NCBI GenBank assembly: GCA_026982215.1
Contig: JALSHN010000267.1
Location: forward strand, 1-15,055
Length of the DNA stretch: 15,055 nucleotides
Direction of reading: 5' to 3'
Source of the DNA: Gammaproteobacteria bacterium
GTDB taxonomy: Bacteria > Pseudomonadota > Gammaproteobacteria > S012-40
In this document: in pieces, positions 1-7,667 of the stretch
How positions within the stretch are numbered: the stretch's first letter is position 1
Layout of the letters: each line of letters opens with the position of its first letter
Notes under the pieces: generated by a model
Seen by the model: only the letters and a program-made list of their open reading frames with translations
Database searches by the model: none
Told to the model about the DNA's origin: nothing
Made by a program: the position numbers and the translations under genes

Positions 1-591
1 CGCCCCCAGTTCGGTGAACACCGCCGGTGCCACGTGATAGGCGGCGCCATTGGCACAATCCACCACGATGTGCAGCCCCCGCAGTTCGACCCGCTGCGGG
101 ATGGTACTCTTGCAGAACTCGATGTAACGTCCCGCGGCGTCGTTCACCCGGGTGGCCTTGCCCAGGCGGGCCGAGTCCACCGTCTCCATGGAGCGAGTCA
201 GCAAGGCCTCGATGGCCAGTTCGTCTTCGTCGGGGAGTTTACTCCCTTGGCTGGAGAAGAATTTGATGCCGTTGTCATAGTAGGGGTTGTGGGAGGCGCT
301 GATGACGATACCGGCATCGGCGTGCAGCGTCCGGGTGAGATAGGCCACCGCCGGCGTGGGCATGGGCCCCAAGAGAAAGATGTCGTTGCCCGAGGCGGAG
401 AGACCGGCCTGCAAGGCCGATTCGAACATGTAACCGGAGATACGGGTGTCCTTGCCGATGACGAAACGCCCGCCGCAACGCCCCAGCGCCCGACCGGCGG
501 CCCAGCCCAGTTTGAGGACGAAGTCGGCGTTGATGGGGTACTCTCCCACCCGGCCGCGGATGCCGTCGGTACCGAAATAACGTTTCTGCAT
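1..591 (-). CDS. glmM: Phosphoglucosamine mutase GlmM, N-terminal part (3' end off the window)
   Basis: GlmM converts glucosamine-6-phosphate to glucosamine-1-phosphate in the cytoplasm, feeding UDP-GlcNAc for peptidoglycan and lipopolysaccharide. The visible 197 codons begin MQKRYFGTDGIRGR, the family's N-terminus, and include the phosphoserine motif SASHNP with the catalytic Ser at residue 100 (Ser102 in E. coli). The frame stays open to the left edge; the metal-binding DGD motif and the rest of a roughly 445-residue protein lie outside. The ATG at 591-589 is supported by a strong Shine-Dalgarno (594-603). It follows folP by 34 bp, as in the E. coli ftsH-folP-glmM order, so it is probably the distal gene of that operon. 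Identification is secure; only the truncation by the window edge limits it. Confidence 0.97.
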   Translation of the reverse strand, partial: MQKRYFGTDGIRGRVGEYPINADFVLKLGWAAGRALGRCGGRFVIGKDTRISGYMFESALQAGLSASGNDIFLLGPMPTPAVAYLTRTLHADAGIVISASHNPYYDNGIKFFSSQGSKLPDEDELAIEALLTRSMETVDSARLGKATRVNDAAGRYIEFCKSTIPQRVELRGLHIVVDCANGAAYHVAPAVFTELGA

Positions 592-593
592 TG

Positions 594-603
594 CCCCTCC
601 CTT
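594..603 (-). promoter_or_regulatory. Ribosome binding site of glmM
   Basis: The minus strand reads AAGGGAGGGG, with the GGAG core 5 nt from the glmM ATG. It is one of the few strong Shine-Dalgarno sequences in the window and fixes the glmM start, which also matches the family N-terminus. Confidence 0.8.
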
Positions 604-625
604 GGACCGCTGTGTCTTCTCGCGC

Positions 626-1501
626 CTATTCTGCCAACGAATGTGCCGTTTCTTCCACTGCGATCCAACACCGCAAGGCATCAATGGTGGCCGCGACATC
701 GTGCACCCGCAGGATGGCGGCCCCACGCTGGGCGGCCAGTAGGGCCATGGCGACACTGCCATGGATGCGTTCTTTGGGGTCCTCGCGACCGGTGAGGGCG
801 CCGATCAGACTCTTGCGCGACAATCCCACCAGCAGCGGCGCCCGGCGCGACAGCGCGGGCAGGGCGGTGAACAGGGTGAGGTTGTGGGCCACCGTCTTGC
901 CGAAGCCGAAGCCGGGATCCAGCACCAGGGCATCCTCGGGGATGCCGACGGCGCGCGCCGCCCGCCATCGTTCCTCCAGAAACGACGCAACCTCGGCCAC
1001 CACGTCACCATAACGGGGATCGCGCTGCATCTCCCGCGGCGTGCCCCGCATGTGCATCAAACAGACCGCGGCCCCACTGTCGGCCGCCGCCTCCAACGCC
1101 CCCGGGGCGCGCAGGGCGTTGACATCGTTGATCATCGCCGCCCCCGCAGCCACCGCCTGACGCATCACCTCCGGTTTACTGGTATCCACCGACAACGGCA
1201 CGTCCAGCTCCGCGCTCAAGGCACGGATCACCGGGATCACCCGGGCGAGCTCTTCCTTTTCGGGGACGGGGGCAGCGCCGGGGCGGGTGGATTCCCCGCC
1301 GATGTCGATGATGTCGGCGCCTTCGGCCACCAGCCGCCGTGCCTGTTCCAACGCCCGTTCCAGACGCAAAAACTCACCCCCGTCCGAAAAGGAATCGGGG
1401 GTGACGTTGAGAATGCCCATGATGCGGGGGCGATCCAGGGTGAGGACATGCCCCTTGAGACGCAGATGCGACACCCCGCCCGGGCCGTTGCCGTTTGCCA
1501 T
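626..1501 (-). CDS. folP: Dihydropteroate synthase FolP
   Basis: FolP condenses 6-hydroxymethyl-7,8-dihydropterin diphosphate with p-aminobenzoate to give dihydropteroate in folate synthesis and is the sulfonamide target. It is a TIM-barrel enzyme. All signature segments are present in 291 residues: MGILNVTPDSFSDGG (28-42), IDIGGESTRPG (65-75), SVDTSKP (104-110), NDV (125-127), MHMRGTP (149-155), DPGFGFGKT (195-203), GLSRKS (226-231) and RVHD (265-268). The gene begins 12 bp after the ftsH stop and lies 34 bp before glmM, so it is cotranscribed with them. The ATG at 1501 has no clear Shine-Dalgarno. A GTG nine codons downstream (1474) would give 282 residues, the E. coli length, and is a reasonable alternative start. 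The product is certain; the start is not. Confidence 0.97.
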   Translation of the reverse strand: MANGNGPGGVSHLRLKGHVLTLDRPRIMGILNVTPDSFSDGGEFLRLERALEQARRLVAEGADIIDIGGESTRPGAAPVPEKEELARVIPVIRALSAELDVPLSVDTSKPEVMRQAVAAGAAMINDVNALRAPGALEAAADSGAAVCLMHMRGTPREMQRDPRYGDVVAEVASFLEERWRAARAVGIPEDALVLDPGFGFGKTVAHNLTLFTALPALSRRAPLLVGLSRKSLIGALTGREDPKERIHGSVAMALLAAQRGAAILRVHDVAATIDALRCWIAVEETAHSLAE

Positions 1502-1513
1502 CGGGAAAGGACG

Positions 1514-3454
<1,941 letters not shown>

Positions 3455-3462
3455 AACGTTAT

Positions 3463-3467
3463 CCCTC
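3463..3467 (-). promoter_or_regulatory. Shine-Dalgarno favouring the TTG start of ftsH
   Basis: GAGGG on the minus strand lies 8 nt before the TTG at 3454 but 17 nt before the ATG at 3445. Spacing therefore favours the TTG start, giving an MSEMAKN N-terminus. A weaker GAGTGA directly before the ATG is the competing signal. Confidence 0.5.
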
Positions 3468-3546
3468 GACTCTCGCTATTCCCGACCAAAGCTTTCGGTT
3501 TCTTGCTCTTGTTAGGACCGTGCGCCCCGCCGGTGGTTTCGCTACG

Positions 3547-4170
3547 TTACCCCATCCGCAGCCCCTTGGCCACCAGGTAGAGCTCGCGGCTGCGTGCCCG
3601 CGAGGCCTCGGGTTTGCGGATCACCACCTTGTGGAAGGTGTCCCGCGTCTGGCGCAGAAAGGTATCGAATCCCTCCCCCTGGAAGGCCTTGACCACCAGG
3701 CCACCCGAAGGAGCGAGCACACGGCATGCCAGATCCAACGCCAGCTCCACCAGATACATCGCCCGTGCCTGGTCCACCGAGCGCACACCGCTCATGTTGG
3801 GCGCCATGTCGGAGAGGACCCAGTCCACCCGGCCGCCTTCCAACGCCGCTTCCAGGCGTACCAGCACCGCCTCCTCGGTGAAGTCCCCCTGGATGCGCTC
3901 CACTCCCGCGAGGGGTTCCATGGGCAACAGGTCCAGGGCCACCACCCGACCGCCCTCACCCACCCGTTCCGCAGCCACCTGCGACCAGCCGCCCGGGGCC
4001 GCGCCCAGGTCCACCACTGTCATCCCGGGGCGGAAGAGGCGGTCCTTCTCGTCCAGGGCGATGAGTTTGAAGGCCGCCCGGGAGCGATAACCGCATTGTC
4101 TGGCGCGCTGCACGAAACGGTCGTCATGGTGTTCCTGCAACCAGCGACGGCTGCTTTTACTTTTCCCCAT
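3547..4170 (-). CDS. rlmE: 23S rRNA 2'-O-ribose U2552 methyltransferase RlmE (FtsJ/RrmJ)
   Basis: RlmE methylates the 2'-OH of U2552 in the A-loop of 23S rRNA, a late step in large-subunit assembly, using S-adenosylmethionine. The 207-residue protein (209 in E. coli) shows the SAM-binding motif DLGAAPGGWSQ (54-64) and the K-D-K-E catalytic set as Lys35, Asp121 (in SDMAPN), Lys161 (in VVKAFQGEGF) and Glu196 (in SRELYLVA). The start at MGKSKSSRRW matches the basic family N-terminus; the frame is open further upstream, but that extension overlaps another ORF and is not family-like. ftsH follows after 92 bp in which no convincing promoter or terminator was found. The gene lies 7 bp behind a small membrane ORF. 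Confidence 0.96.
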   Translation of the reverse strand: MGKSKSSRRWLQEHHDDRFVQRARQCGYRSRAAFKLIALDEKDRLFRPGMTVVDLGAAPGGWSQVAAERVGEGGRVVALDLLPMEPLAGVERIQGDFTEEAVLVRLEAALEGGRVDWVLSDMAPNMSGVRSVDQARAMYLVELALDLACRVLAPSGGLVVKAFQGEGFDTFLRQTRDTFHKVVIRKPEASRARSRELYLVAKGLRMG

Positions 4171-4177
4171 GGCCGGA

Positions 4178-4441
4178 CTAGAATTCGCCGCCCTGGCGCA
4201 CGCGGTGCAGGATCCGCCGGGTACGCACGGTGATCCACACGGCCGCCAGGGCACCATAGGCCGCCAGCACGGCGAGCTGTGTGCCCTCGCCTTCCACCAA
4301 GCGGGGGACGGCCAGAAAGACGCTCACCCCCACCACCAGCACCAGGGCCAGTTCCAGCTTGACGGGGTTGAAGGGGCTGGCGGGGACCGTCGTCTTCGAA
4401 CGGCGTTTTTTCGACTCACTTTCACTCAAGGGTGTACCCAT
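4178..4441 (-). CDS. Small predicted two-helix membrane protein, unknown function
   Basis: This 87-residue ORF is not recognised as a named family. It has a basic stretch KKRRSK (11-16), a hydrophobic helix at about 27-46, a short polar turn, a second helix at about 54-72 and a basic tail (RTRR, HRVR). The charges predict a membrane hairpin with both ends in the cytoplasm. It ends 7 bp before rlmE, so it could be the first gene of the rlmE-ftsH operon. Its ATG at 4441-4439 shares bases with the divergent ATG of yhbY, and no Shine-Dalgarno precedes it. A TTG four codons later is an alternative start. It is believed real because of the clean hydrophobic pattern and tight packing with rlmE, but function and exact start are open. 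Confidence 0.6.
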   Translation of the reverse strand: MGTPLSESESKKRRSKTTVPASPFNPVKLELALVLVVGVSVFLAVPRLVEGEGTQLAVLAAYGALAAVWITVRTRRILHRVRQGGEF

Positions 4442-4727
4442 GACTACTTTGACCGGCCGGCAACGTCATCGTTTACGCGCCCTGGCGCACACGCTGCGCC
4501 CGGTGATCCTGGTGGGCGCCGGCGGCCTGAGCGACGGTCTGGTGGCGGAGACCGAGCGCGCCCTCACCGATCATGCCCTCATCAAGGTCCGCCTCGCCGG
4601 GGAACGGGCGGAGCGCCGGGCCCAGGCAGAGGCGTTGTGCCAACGCACCGGGGCGGAGTTGGTCCAGCTCATCGGACGCATGGCGGTGCTCTATCGCCCC
4701 TCCGACAAGACCCCGCTGGAGTTCTGA
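4440..4727 (+). CDS. yhbY: YhbY family RNA-binding protein (CRM domain)
   Basis: YhbY is a single CRM (CRS1-YhbY) domain protein that binds pre-50S ribosomal particles. The 95-residue product matches the E. coli homologue (97 residues) throughout: N-terminal LTGRQRHRLRALAH, the GxxG loop in LVGAGGLSDG, LIKVRLAGER in the middle and VLYRPSDK at the end. It is the only plus-strand gene in the window and is divergent from rlmE, as in E. coli. The ATG at 4440 has AAGGGTG (4428-4434) 5 nt upstream. Its first bases overlap the start codon of the small minus-strand membrane ORF, and its last 37 bp overlap the end of the DUF4149 gene. Its promoter must lie inside the small ORF; no convincing -35/-10 pair was found there. 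Confidence 0.93.
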   Translation: MTTLTGRQRHRLRALAHTLRPVILVGAGGLSDGLVAETERALTDHALIKVRLAGERAERRAQAEALCQRTGAELVQLIGRMAVLYRPSDKTPLEF

Positions 4728-5170
4728 ACCGCCCTCAGTGGACCGGCCCAGGCCAGTGCCACCGCCAACAGGCTCTGCAGCAGATACAGGGCCGAGGAGA
4801 TTCCATGCAGACGTCCGAAACGGGCTGCCGTGTCGGCGTTTTCGAGTCCGGCGGCCTTGAGTTCGGCCATCATCGGCTGCAGCACGAACAGGGAGAGGGC
4901 TGCCAGTACCGCCACAGCCAACAAGGCCGCGCCACGCCAGCCCCACCCACCCTGAATACGATTCAACAACGCCAGTACCAACCCCACCACCAGCCCCACC
5001 CAGGCAATGATATGGAACAGCTGGCCGGCCACTGCCCCGGCACTGACCCGGTCCAGGTTGGCGAACAAGGTGGGCGCTGCCAGATAGCCCACGGCCCATT
5101 GTCCCCCAGCCCAGAAGGTGAATACCAGGGCCGACAGGGACGACAGAATCTGATCTTTTTTATCAGGCAT
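4691..5170 (-). CDS. DUF4149-type inner-membrane protein, unknown function
   Basis: This 159-residue protein has four hydrophobic segments at about 10-32, 50-70, 79-98 and 122-142. The pattern FWAGGQWAVGYLAAPTLF near the N-terminus and a helix followed by LQPMMAELK (97-105) are typical of the DUF4149 family of gammaproteobacterial membrane proteins, usually found near yhbY. No enzymatic motif is visible and the function is unknown. The gene starts 10 bp after the metZ stop, so it is probably cotranscribed with metZ and would share its SAM control. Its 3' end overlaps the convergent yhbY by 37 bp. The ATG at 5170 lacks a clear Shine-Dalgarno, so translational coupling to metZ is possible. Family assignment is from memory of the pattern. 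Confidence 0.82.
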   Translation of the reverse strand: MPDKKDQILSSLSALVFTFWAGGQWAVGYLAAPTLFANLDRVSAGAVAGQLFHIIAWVGLVVGLVLALLNRIQGGWGWRGAALLAVAVLAALSLFVLQPMMAELKAAGLENADTAARFGRLHGISSALYLLQSLLAVALAWAGPLRAVQNSSGVLSEGR

Positions 5171-5180
5171 GAAGGGGATT

Positions 5181-6365
5181 CTAGCGCGTCTCGAGTCCGC
5201 GGGCGAGATCGGCCTTGAGATCTTCTACCGCCTCCAGGCCCACCGACAAGCGGATCAACCCTTCGCCGATACCCGCTGCGGCACGCGCCTCCGGGCTCAT
5301 GCGGCCGTGGGTGGTGCTGGCCGGATGGGTGATGGTGCTCTTGGCATCACCGAGGTTGGCGGTGATAGAGAATACGCGGGTGGCGTCGATGAGGCGCCAG
5401 GCGGCCTCGCGCCCGCCTGCGAGCTCGAAGGCGACGATGCCGCCGAAATCGTCCTGCTGTCGGCGGGCCAGCTCATGTTGGGGGTGACTCTCCAGGCCGG
5501 GGTAGTACACCCGCCGCACTTCAGGACGCGCTTCCAGCCAGCGGGCCAGCTCCCTGGCGTTGGCGCAGTGGGCCGCCATGCGCAGCCGCAGCGTCTCCAG
5601 CCCCTTGAGAAACACCCAGGCGTTGAAGGGGCTCATGGAGGGTCCTGCGGTGCGGATGAGGCCGTAGACCCCCTCTCCCACCAGATCCTGAGGCCCCACC
5701 ACCGCCCCGCCCACGCAACGTCCCTGGCCGTCGATGTATTTGGTCGCCGAGTGGATCACCAGATCGGCACCCAGCGCCAGCGGGCGCTGGAGTGCCGGGG
5801 TGCAGAAGCAGTTGTCCACCGCCAGCCAGGCACCGTGGCGGTGAGCCAGTTCGGCCAGCTCGGCGATGTCGGCGATCTCGGTGAGAGGGTTGGAAGGGGT
5901 CTCGAGGAACAGCAGCCGGGTCTGGGGGCGAATGGCCCGCTCCCAGGCCGAGATGTCGCTGAGGTCCACATAGCTTACTTGGATGCCGAAACGACTGAGG
6001 TATTTGTCGAACAGCACCACGGTGGAGCCAAAGATGGCCCGACTGGAGACGATGTGGTCACCGGCCTGGAGCAACCCCAGGCAGGTGCTGAGGATGGCGG
6101 CCATCCCCGAGGCGGTGGCGACGCAACGTTCACCGCCCTCCAGGGCAGCCAAGCGTTCTTCGAAGGTGCGCACCGTGGGGTTGGTGAAGCGGGAGTAGAT
6201 GTTGCCGGGGGCGTCGCCGGCGAAGCGGGCCGCGGCCTCGGCAGCGCTGGAGAACACATAACTGGAGGTGGTGAAGACGGGTTCGCTGTGCTCGCCTTCG
6301 TTGGTGCGGTGCTGCCCGCCGCGCACCGCCAGGGTATCGAAATGCAGTGGGTCGTCGTGTTCCAT
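5181..6365 (-). CDS. metZ: O-succinylhomoserine sulfhydrylase MetZ
   Basis: MetZ is a cytosolic PLP enzyme that makes homocysteine directly from O-succinylhomoserine and sulfide, bypassing cystathionine. The 394-residue protein carries family hallmarks: FTTSSYVFSSAAEAAARFAG (31-50), YSRFTNPTVRTFEERLAALEGGE (57-79, the Cys/Met-metabolism region), TASGMAAI (84-91), VDNCFCTPALQ (183-193) and SATKYIDGQGR with PLP lysine 209. These fit MetZ better than MetB or methionine gamma-lyase. The ATG at 6365 is chosen over upstream in-frame starts because GAGGAAGG (6369-6376) sits just before it and because the 5' extension would cover a riboswitch and terminator. Upstream control: promoter 6501-6529, SAM-II aptamer 6440-6490 and terminator 6393-6414. 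The DUF4149 gene follows after 10 bp. Confidence 0.96.
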   Translation of the reverse strand: MEHDDPLHFDTLAVRGGQHRTNEGEHSEPVFTTSSYVFSSAAEAAARFAGDAPGNIYSRFTNPTVRTFEERLAALEGGERCVATASGMAAILSTCLGLLQAGDHIVSSRAIFGSTVVLFDKYLSRFGIQVSYVDLSDISAWERAIRPQTRLLFLETPSNPLTEIADIAELAELAHRHGAWLAVDNCFCTPALQRPLALGADLVIHSATKYIDGQGRCVGGAVVGPQDLVGEGVYGLIRTAGPSMSPFNAWVFLKGLETLRLRMAAHCANARELARWLEARPEVRRVYYPGLESHPQHELARRQQDDFGGIVAFELAGGREAAWRLIDATRVFSITANLGDAKSTITHPASTTHGRMSPEARAAAGIGEGLIRLSVGLEAVEDLKADLARGLETR

Positions 6366-6368
6366 GGG

Positions 6369-6376
6369 CCTTCCTC
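6369..6376 (-). promoter_or_regulatory. Ribosome binding site of metZ
   Basis: GAGGAAGG on the minus strand, with its AGGA core 6 nt from the ATG at 6365. It decides the metZ start against upstream in-frame ATGs at 6392 and 6419, the first of which falls at the edge of the terminator's T-tract. Confidence 0.85.
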
Positions 6377-6392
6377 GTCGATCGGCGGGCAT

Positions 6393-6414
6393 AAAAAAAC
6401 CCGCTCGCGTGGGT
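6393..6414 (-). terminator. Intrinsic terminator in the metZ leader
   Basis: On the minus strand ACCCAC (6414-6409), a GCGA tetraloop (6408-6405) and GCGGGT (6404-6399) form a six-pair stem with one A-C mismatch, followed by seven T (6399-6393). It lies between the SAM-II aptamer and the metZ ribosome binding site, so it is read as the leader terminator of the riboswitch. The stem is short, so efficiency may be modest. An alternative hairpin GCGTG/CACGC (6421-6417 with 6411-6407) uses part of the same sequence and would exclude it. Confidence 0.6.
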
Positions 6415-6419
6415 GGCAC

Positions 6420-6448
6420 GCTAAAGCAGGTTTCACCGCCGCTTTAGC
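6420..6448 (-). promoter_or_regulatory. Perfect inverted repeat between aptamer and terminator (candidate switching hairpin)
   Basis: GCTAAAGC (6448-6441) and GCTTTAGC (6427-6420) are perfect complements separated by 13 nt. The left arm is the conserved GCTAAA segment of the SAM-II aptamer, so this hairpin and the ligand-bound pseudoknot cannot coexist. The right arm's last two bases also belong to the GCGTG/CACGC hairpin that competes with the terminator. This is the likely expression-platform hairpin; the direction of its effect cannot be read from pairing alone. Confidence 0.65.
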
Positions 6449-6490
6449 TGCATTTGTAACGCGCCCGCAAGCTGTGCTTCAAATCGGCGC
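6440..6490 (-). promoter_or_regulatory. SAM-II (SAM_alpha) riboswitch aptamer
   Basis: SAM-II is an H-type pseudoknot riboswitch that binds S-adenosylmethionine and represses methionine genes. The minus strand matches its conserved core: GCGCCGATTT (6490-6481), a variable loop, GGCGCG (6465-6460), then ACAAATGCAGCTAAA (6457-6443). P1 is a perfect five-pair stem, GCGCC (6490-6486) with GGCGC (6465-6461). The pseudoknot can be drawn as TGC (6469-6467) with GCA (6451-6449) and GCT (6472-6470) with AGC (6443-6441), leaving the conserved GCTAA bases at the ligand site. The predicted transcript start lies only a few nt upstream and metZ lies 74 nt downstream, as expected for function. The family is best known from alphaproteobacteria. 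A covariance-model search with RF00521 would be decisive. Confidence 0.88.
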
Positions 6491-6500
6491 AACCACCCCG

Positions 6501-6529
6501 ATGCTAGCCGTTGATGGGATGGGGGTCAA
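6501..6529 (-). promoter_or_regulatory. Sigma70-type promoter of the metZ riboswitch transcript
   Basis: On the minus strand TTGACC (6529-6524) is separated by 17 nt from TAGCAT (6506-6501), matching the -35 consensus in five of six and the -10 consensus in four of six positions. It lies over the last codons and stop of the MFS gene. The expected start near 6494 is a few nt before the SAM-II aptamer at 6490, and this agreement is the main support. It would let metZ be transcribed independently of aroC and the MFS gene. Confidence 0.65.
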
Positions 6530-7667
6530 GGCGCCGCGGCAGGTGGCGCCAGGCCACTCCGGCACCCACCAGGGCGGCGGCGGCAGCAAGGTCGAAGCTG
6601 GCCGCCGCTCCCAGACGCTCCCAGCTCAGGCCGGCCAGCAGGCTGCCCGCCGCGCCACCGGCGCCGAAACTGAGGCTGCTGTAGAGGGCCTGGCCGCGCC
6701 CTTGCAGCCGGCCGGGAAAATAGAGGTGGATCAGATGGATGGCCACAGCGTGGTAGAGCCCGAAACTGGCGGCATGCAGGGTCTGGGCCAACAGCATGAC
6801 CGCCGGCTGATCCACTGCGTGGCCGATGAGCAGCCAGCGCAGGCCGGTGAGCGACAGGCTGGCCACCATCAGGGCGCGCAGGGTGTAGCGGGCGAACAGG
6901 CGCCCCGCCACCAGGAAGACCAGGATCTCCGCCACTACGCCCCAGGACCACAGCGCCCCCACCGCCAGTCCAGGGTAGCCATGTTGTTGCAGCAGGATGG
7001 AGTAGAAGGTGTAGTAAGGACCGTGGGACAGCTGGTTGAGGAAACAGACCAGCAGCAAGGCGGCCACTTCGGGACGGCGCAGGACCTGCCACAAGGAGGG
7101 GCGCCGAGCTTCGGTGGGGGCCGCGGGGGGTTCGTCCACCGTGAGACTGGCCAGCCAGATGGCCAGGAACAGTCCGGAGAGAATCCACGGCAGCTGGCTC
7201 AGGGCCGCGCCGGCGGCCAGCGGACCGAGGGCGAACACCGCCAGGATGAAGCCCACCGACCCCCACAGGCGGATGCGGGCATAGCGGTGGCTCTGGCTTC
7301 CCAGGTGATTGAGAGTCACGACCTCGAACTGGGGCAGGGTGGCGTTCCAGAAGAAGCTGAACAAGGCCATCACCAGGGCCATACCCCAAAAACCACTGAG
7401 CCAGAACACGCCGAGGAAGGTGATCAGCGCCGCGAGGGAGGCGCCGCGGATGATACTCATCCGCCGGCCGCAATGGTCGGCGATCCAGCCCCAGACGTTG
7501 GGGGCGACGATCTTGGTGGCCATGAGCACCGCGAACAGGGTGCCGATCTGCCCGGCATCGAACCCCTGTGACTTGAGGTAGACGCTCCAGTAGGGCACCA
7601 GCGCCCCGAGGGAGGCGAAGTAGAACAGGTAGAACGCGGAGAGGCGCCAGTAGAGCCCGCGTGCCAT
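6504..7667 (-). CDS. MFS transporter, phenylpropionate-permease-like (MFS_1_like)
   Basis: A 387-residue inner-membrane protein with about 12 hydrophobic segments and the MFS cytoplasmic loop 2-3 signature GWIADHCGRR (60-69). The N-terminus (WRLSAFYLFYFASLGALVPY) and overall length resemble HcaT-type carriers of the MFS_1_like/nucleoside symporter group; the substrate cannot be read from sequence. A polar linker rich in Pro and Ala (about 183-195) separates the two six-helix halves, as usual. The ATG (7667-7665) shares its A with the aroC stop (TGATG), so translation is probably coupled to aroC. The same aroC-MFS pairing occurs in pseudomonads. The last codons overlap the promoter driving the metZ riboswitch. 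A link to aromatic compounds is suggested only by the neighbour aroC. Confidence 0.88.
   Translation of the reverse strand: MARGLYWRLSAFYLFYFASLGALVPYWSVYLKSQGFDAGQIGTLFAVLMATKIVAPNVWGWIADHCGRRMSIIRGASLAALITFLGVFWLSGFWGMALVMALFSFFWNATLPQFEVVTLNHLGSQSHRYARIRLWGSVGFILAVFALGPLAAGAALSQLPWILSGLFLAIWLASLTVDEPPAAPTEARRPSLWQVLRRPEVAALLLVCFLNQLSHGPYYTFYSILLQQHGYPGLAVGALWSWGVVAEILVFLVAGRLFARYTLRALMVASLSLTGLRWLLIGHAVDQPAVMLLAQTLHAASFGLYHAVAIHLIHLYFPGRLQGRGQALYSSLSFGAGGAAGSLLAGLSWERLGAAASFDLAAAAALVGAGVAWRHLPRRLDPHPING

Noticed and set aside
3455..3546. Heat-shock (sigma32) promoter before ftsH, as might be expected for this operon
   Set aside because: No segment resembling the sigma32 -35 and -10 elements with proper spacing was seen in the 92 bp between rlmE and ftsH.
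4171..4257. N-terminal extension of rlmE up to 4257
   Set aside because: It lies inside the small membrane ORF and is not RlmE-like; MGKSK at 4170 matches the family start.
6385..6405. Hairpin GCGGG/CCCGC flanking the T-tract in the metZ leader
   Set aside because: The T-tract is in its loop, so it cannot act as a terminator; it may form only in read-through RNA, and there is no evidence of a role.
5169..7571. An 800-codon plus-strand frame opposite metZ and the MFS gene
   Set aside because: It runs through the metZ leader with its riboswitch and terminator, has low-complexity composition and no family pattern; shadow of real genes.
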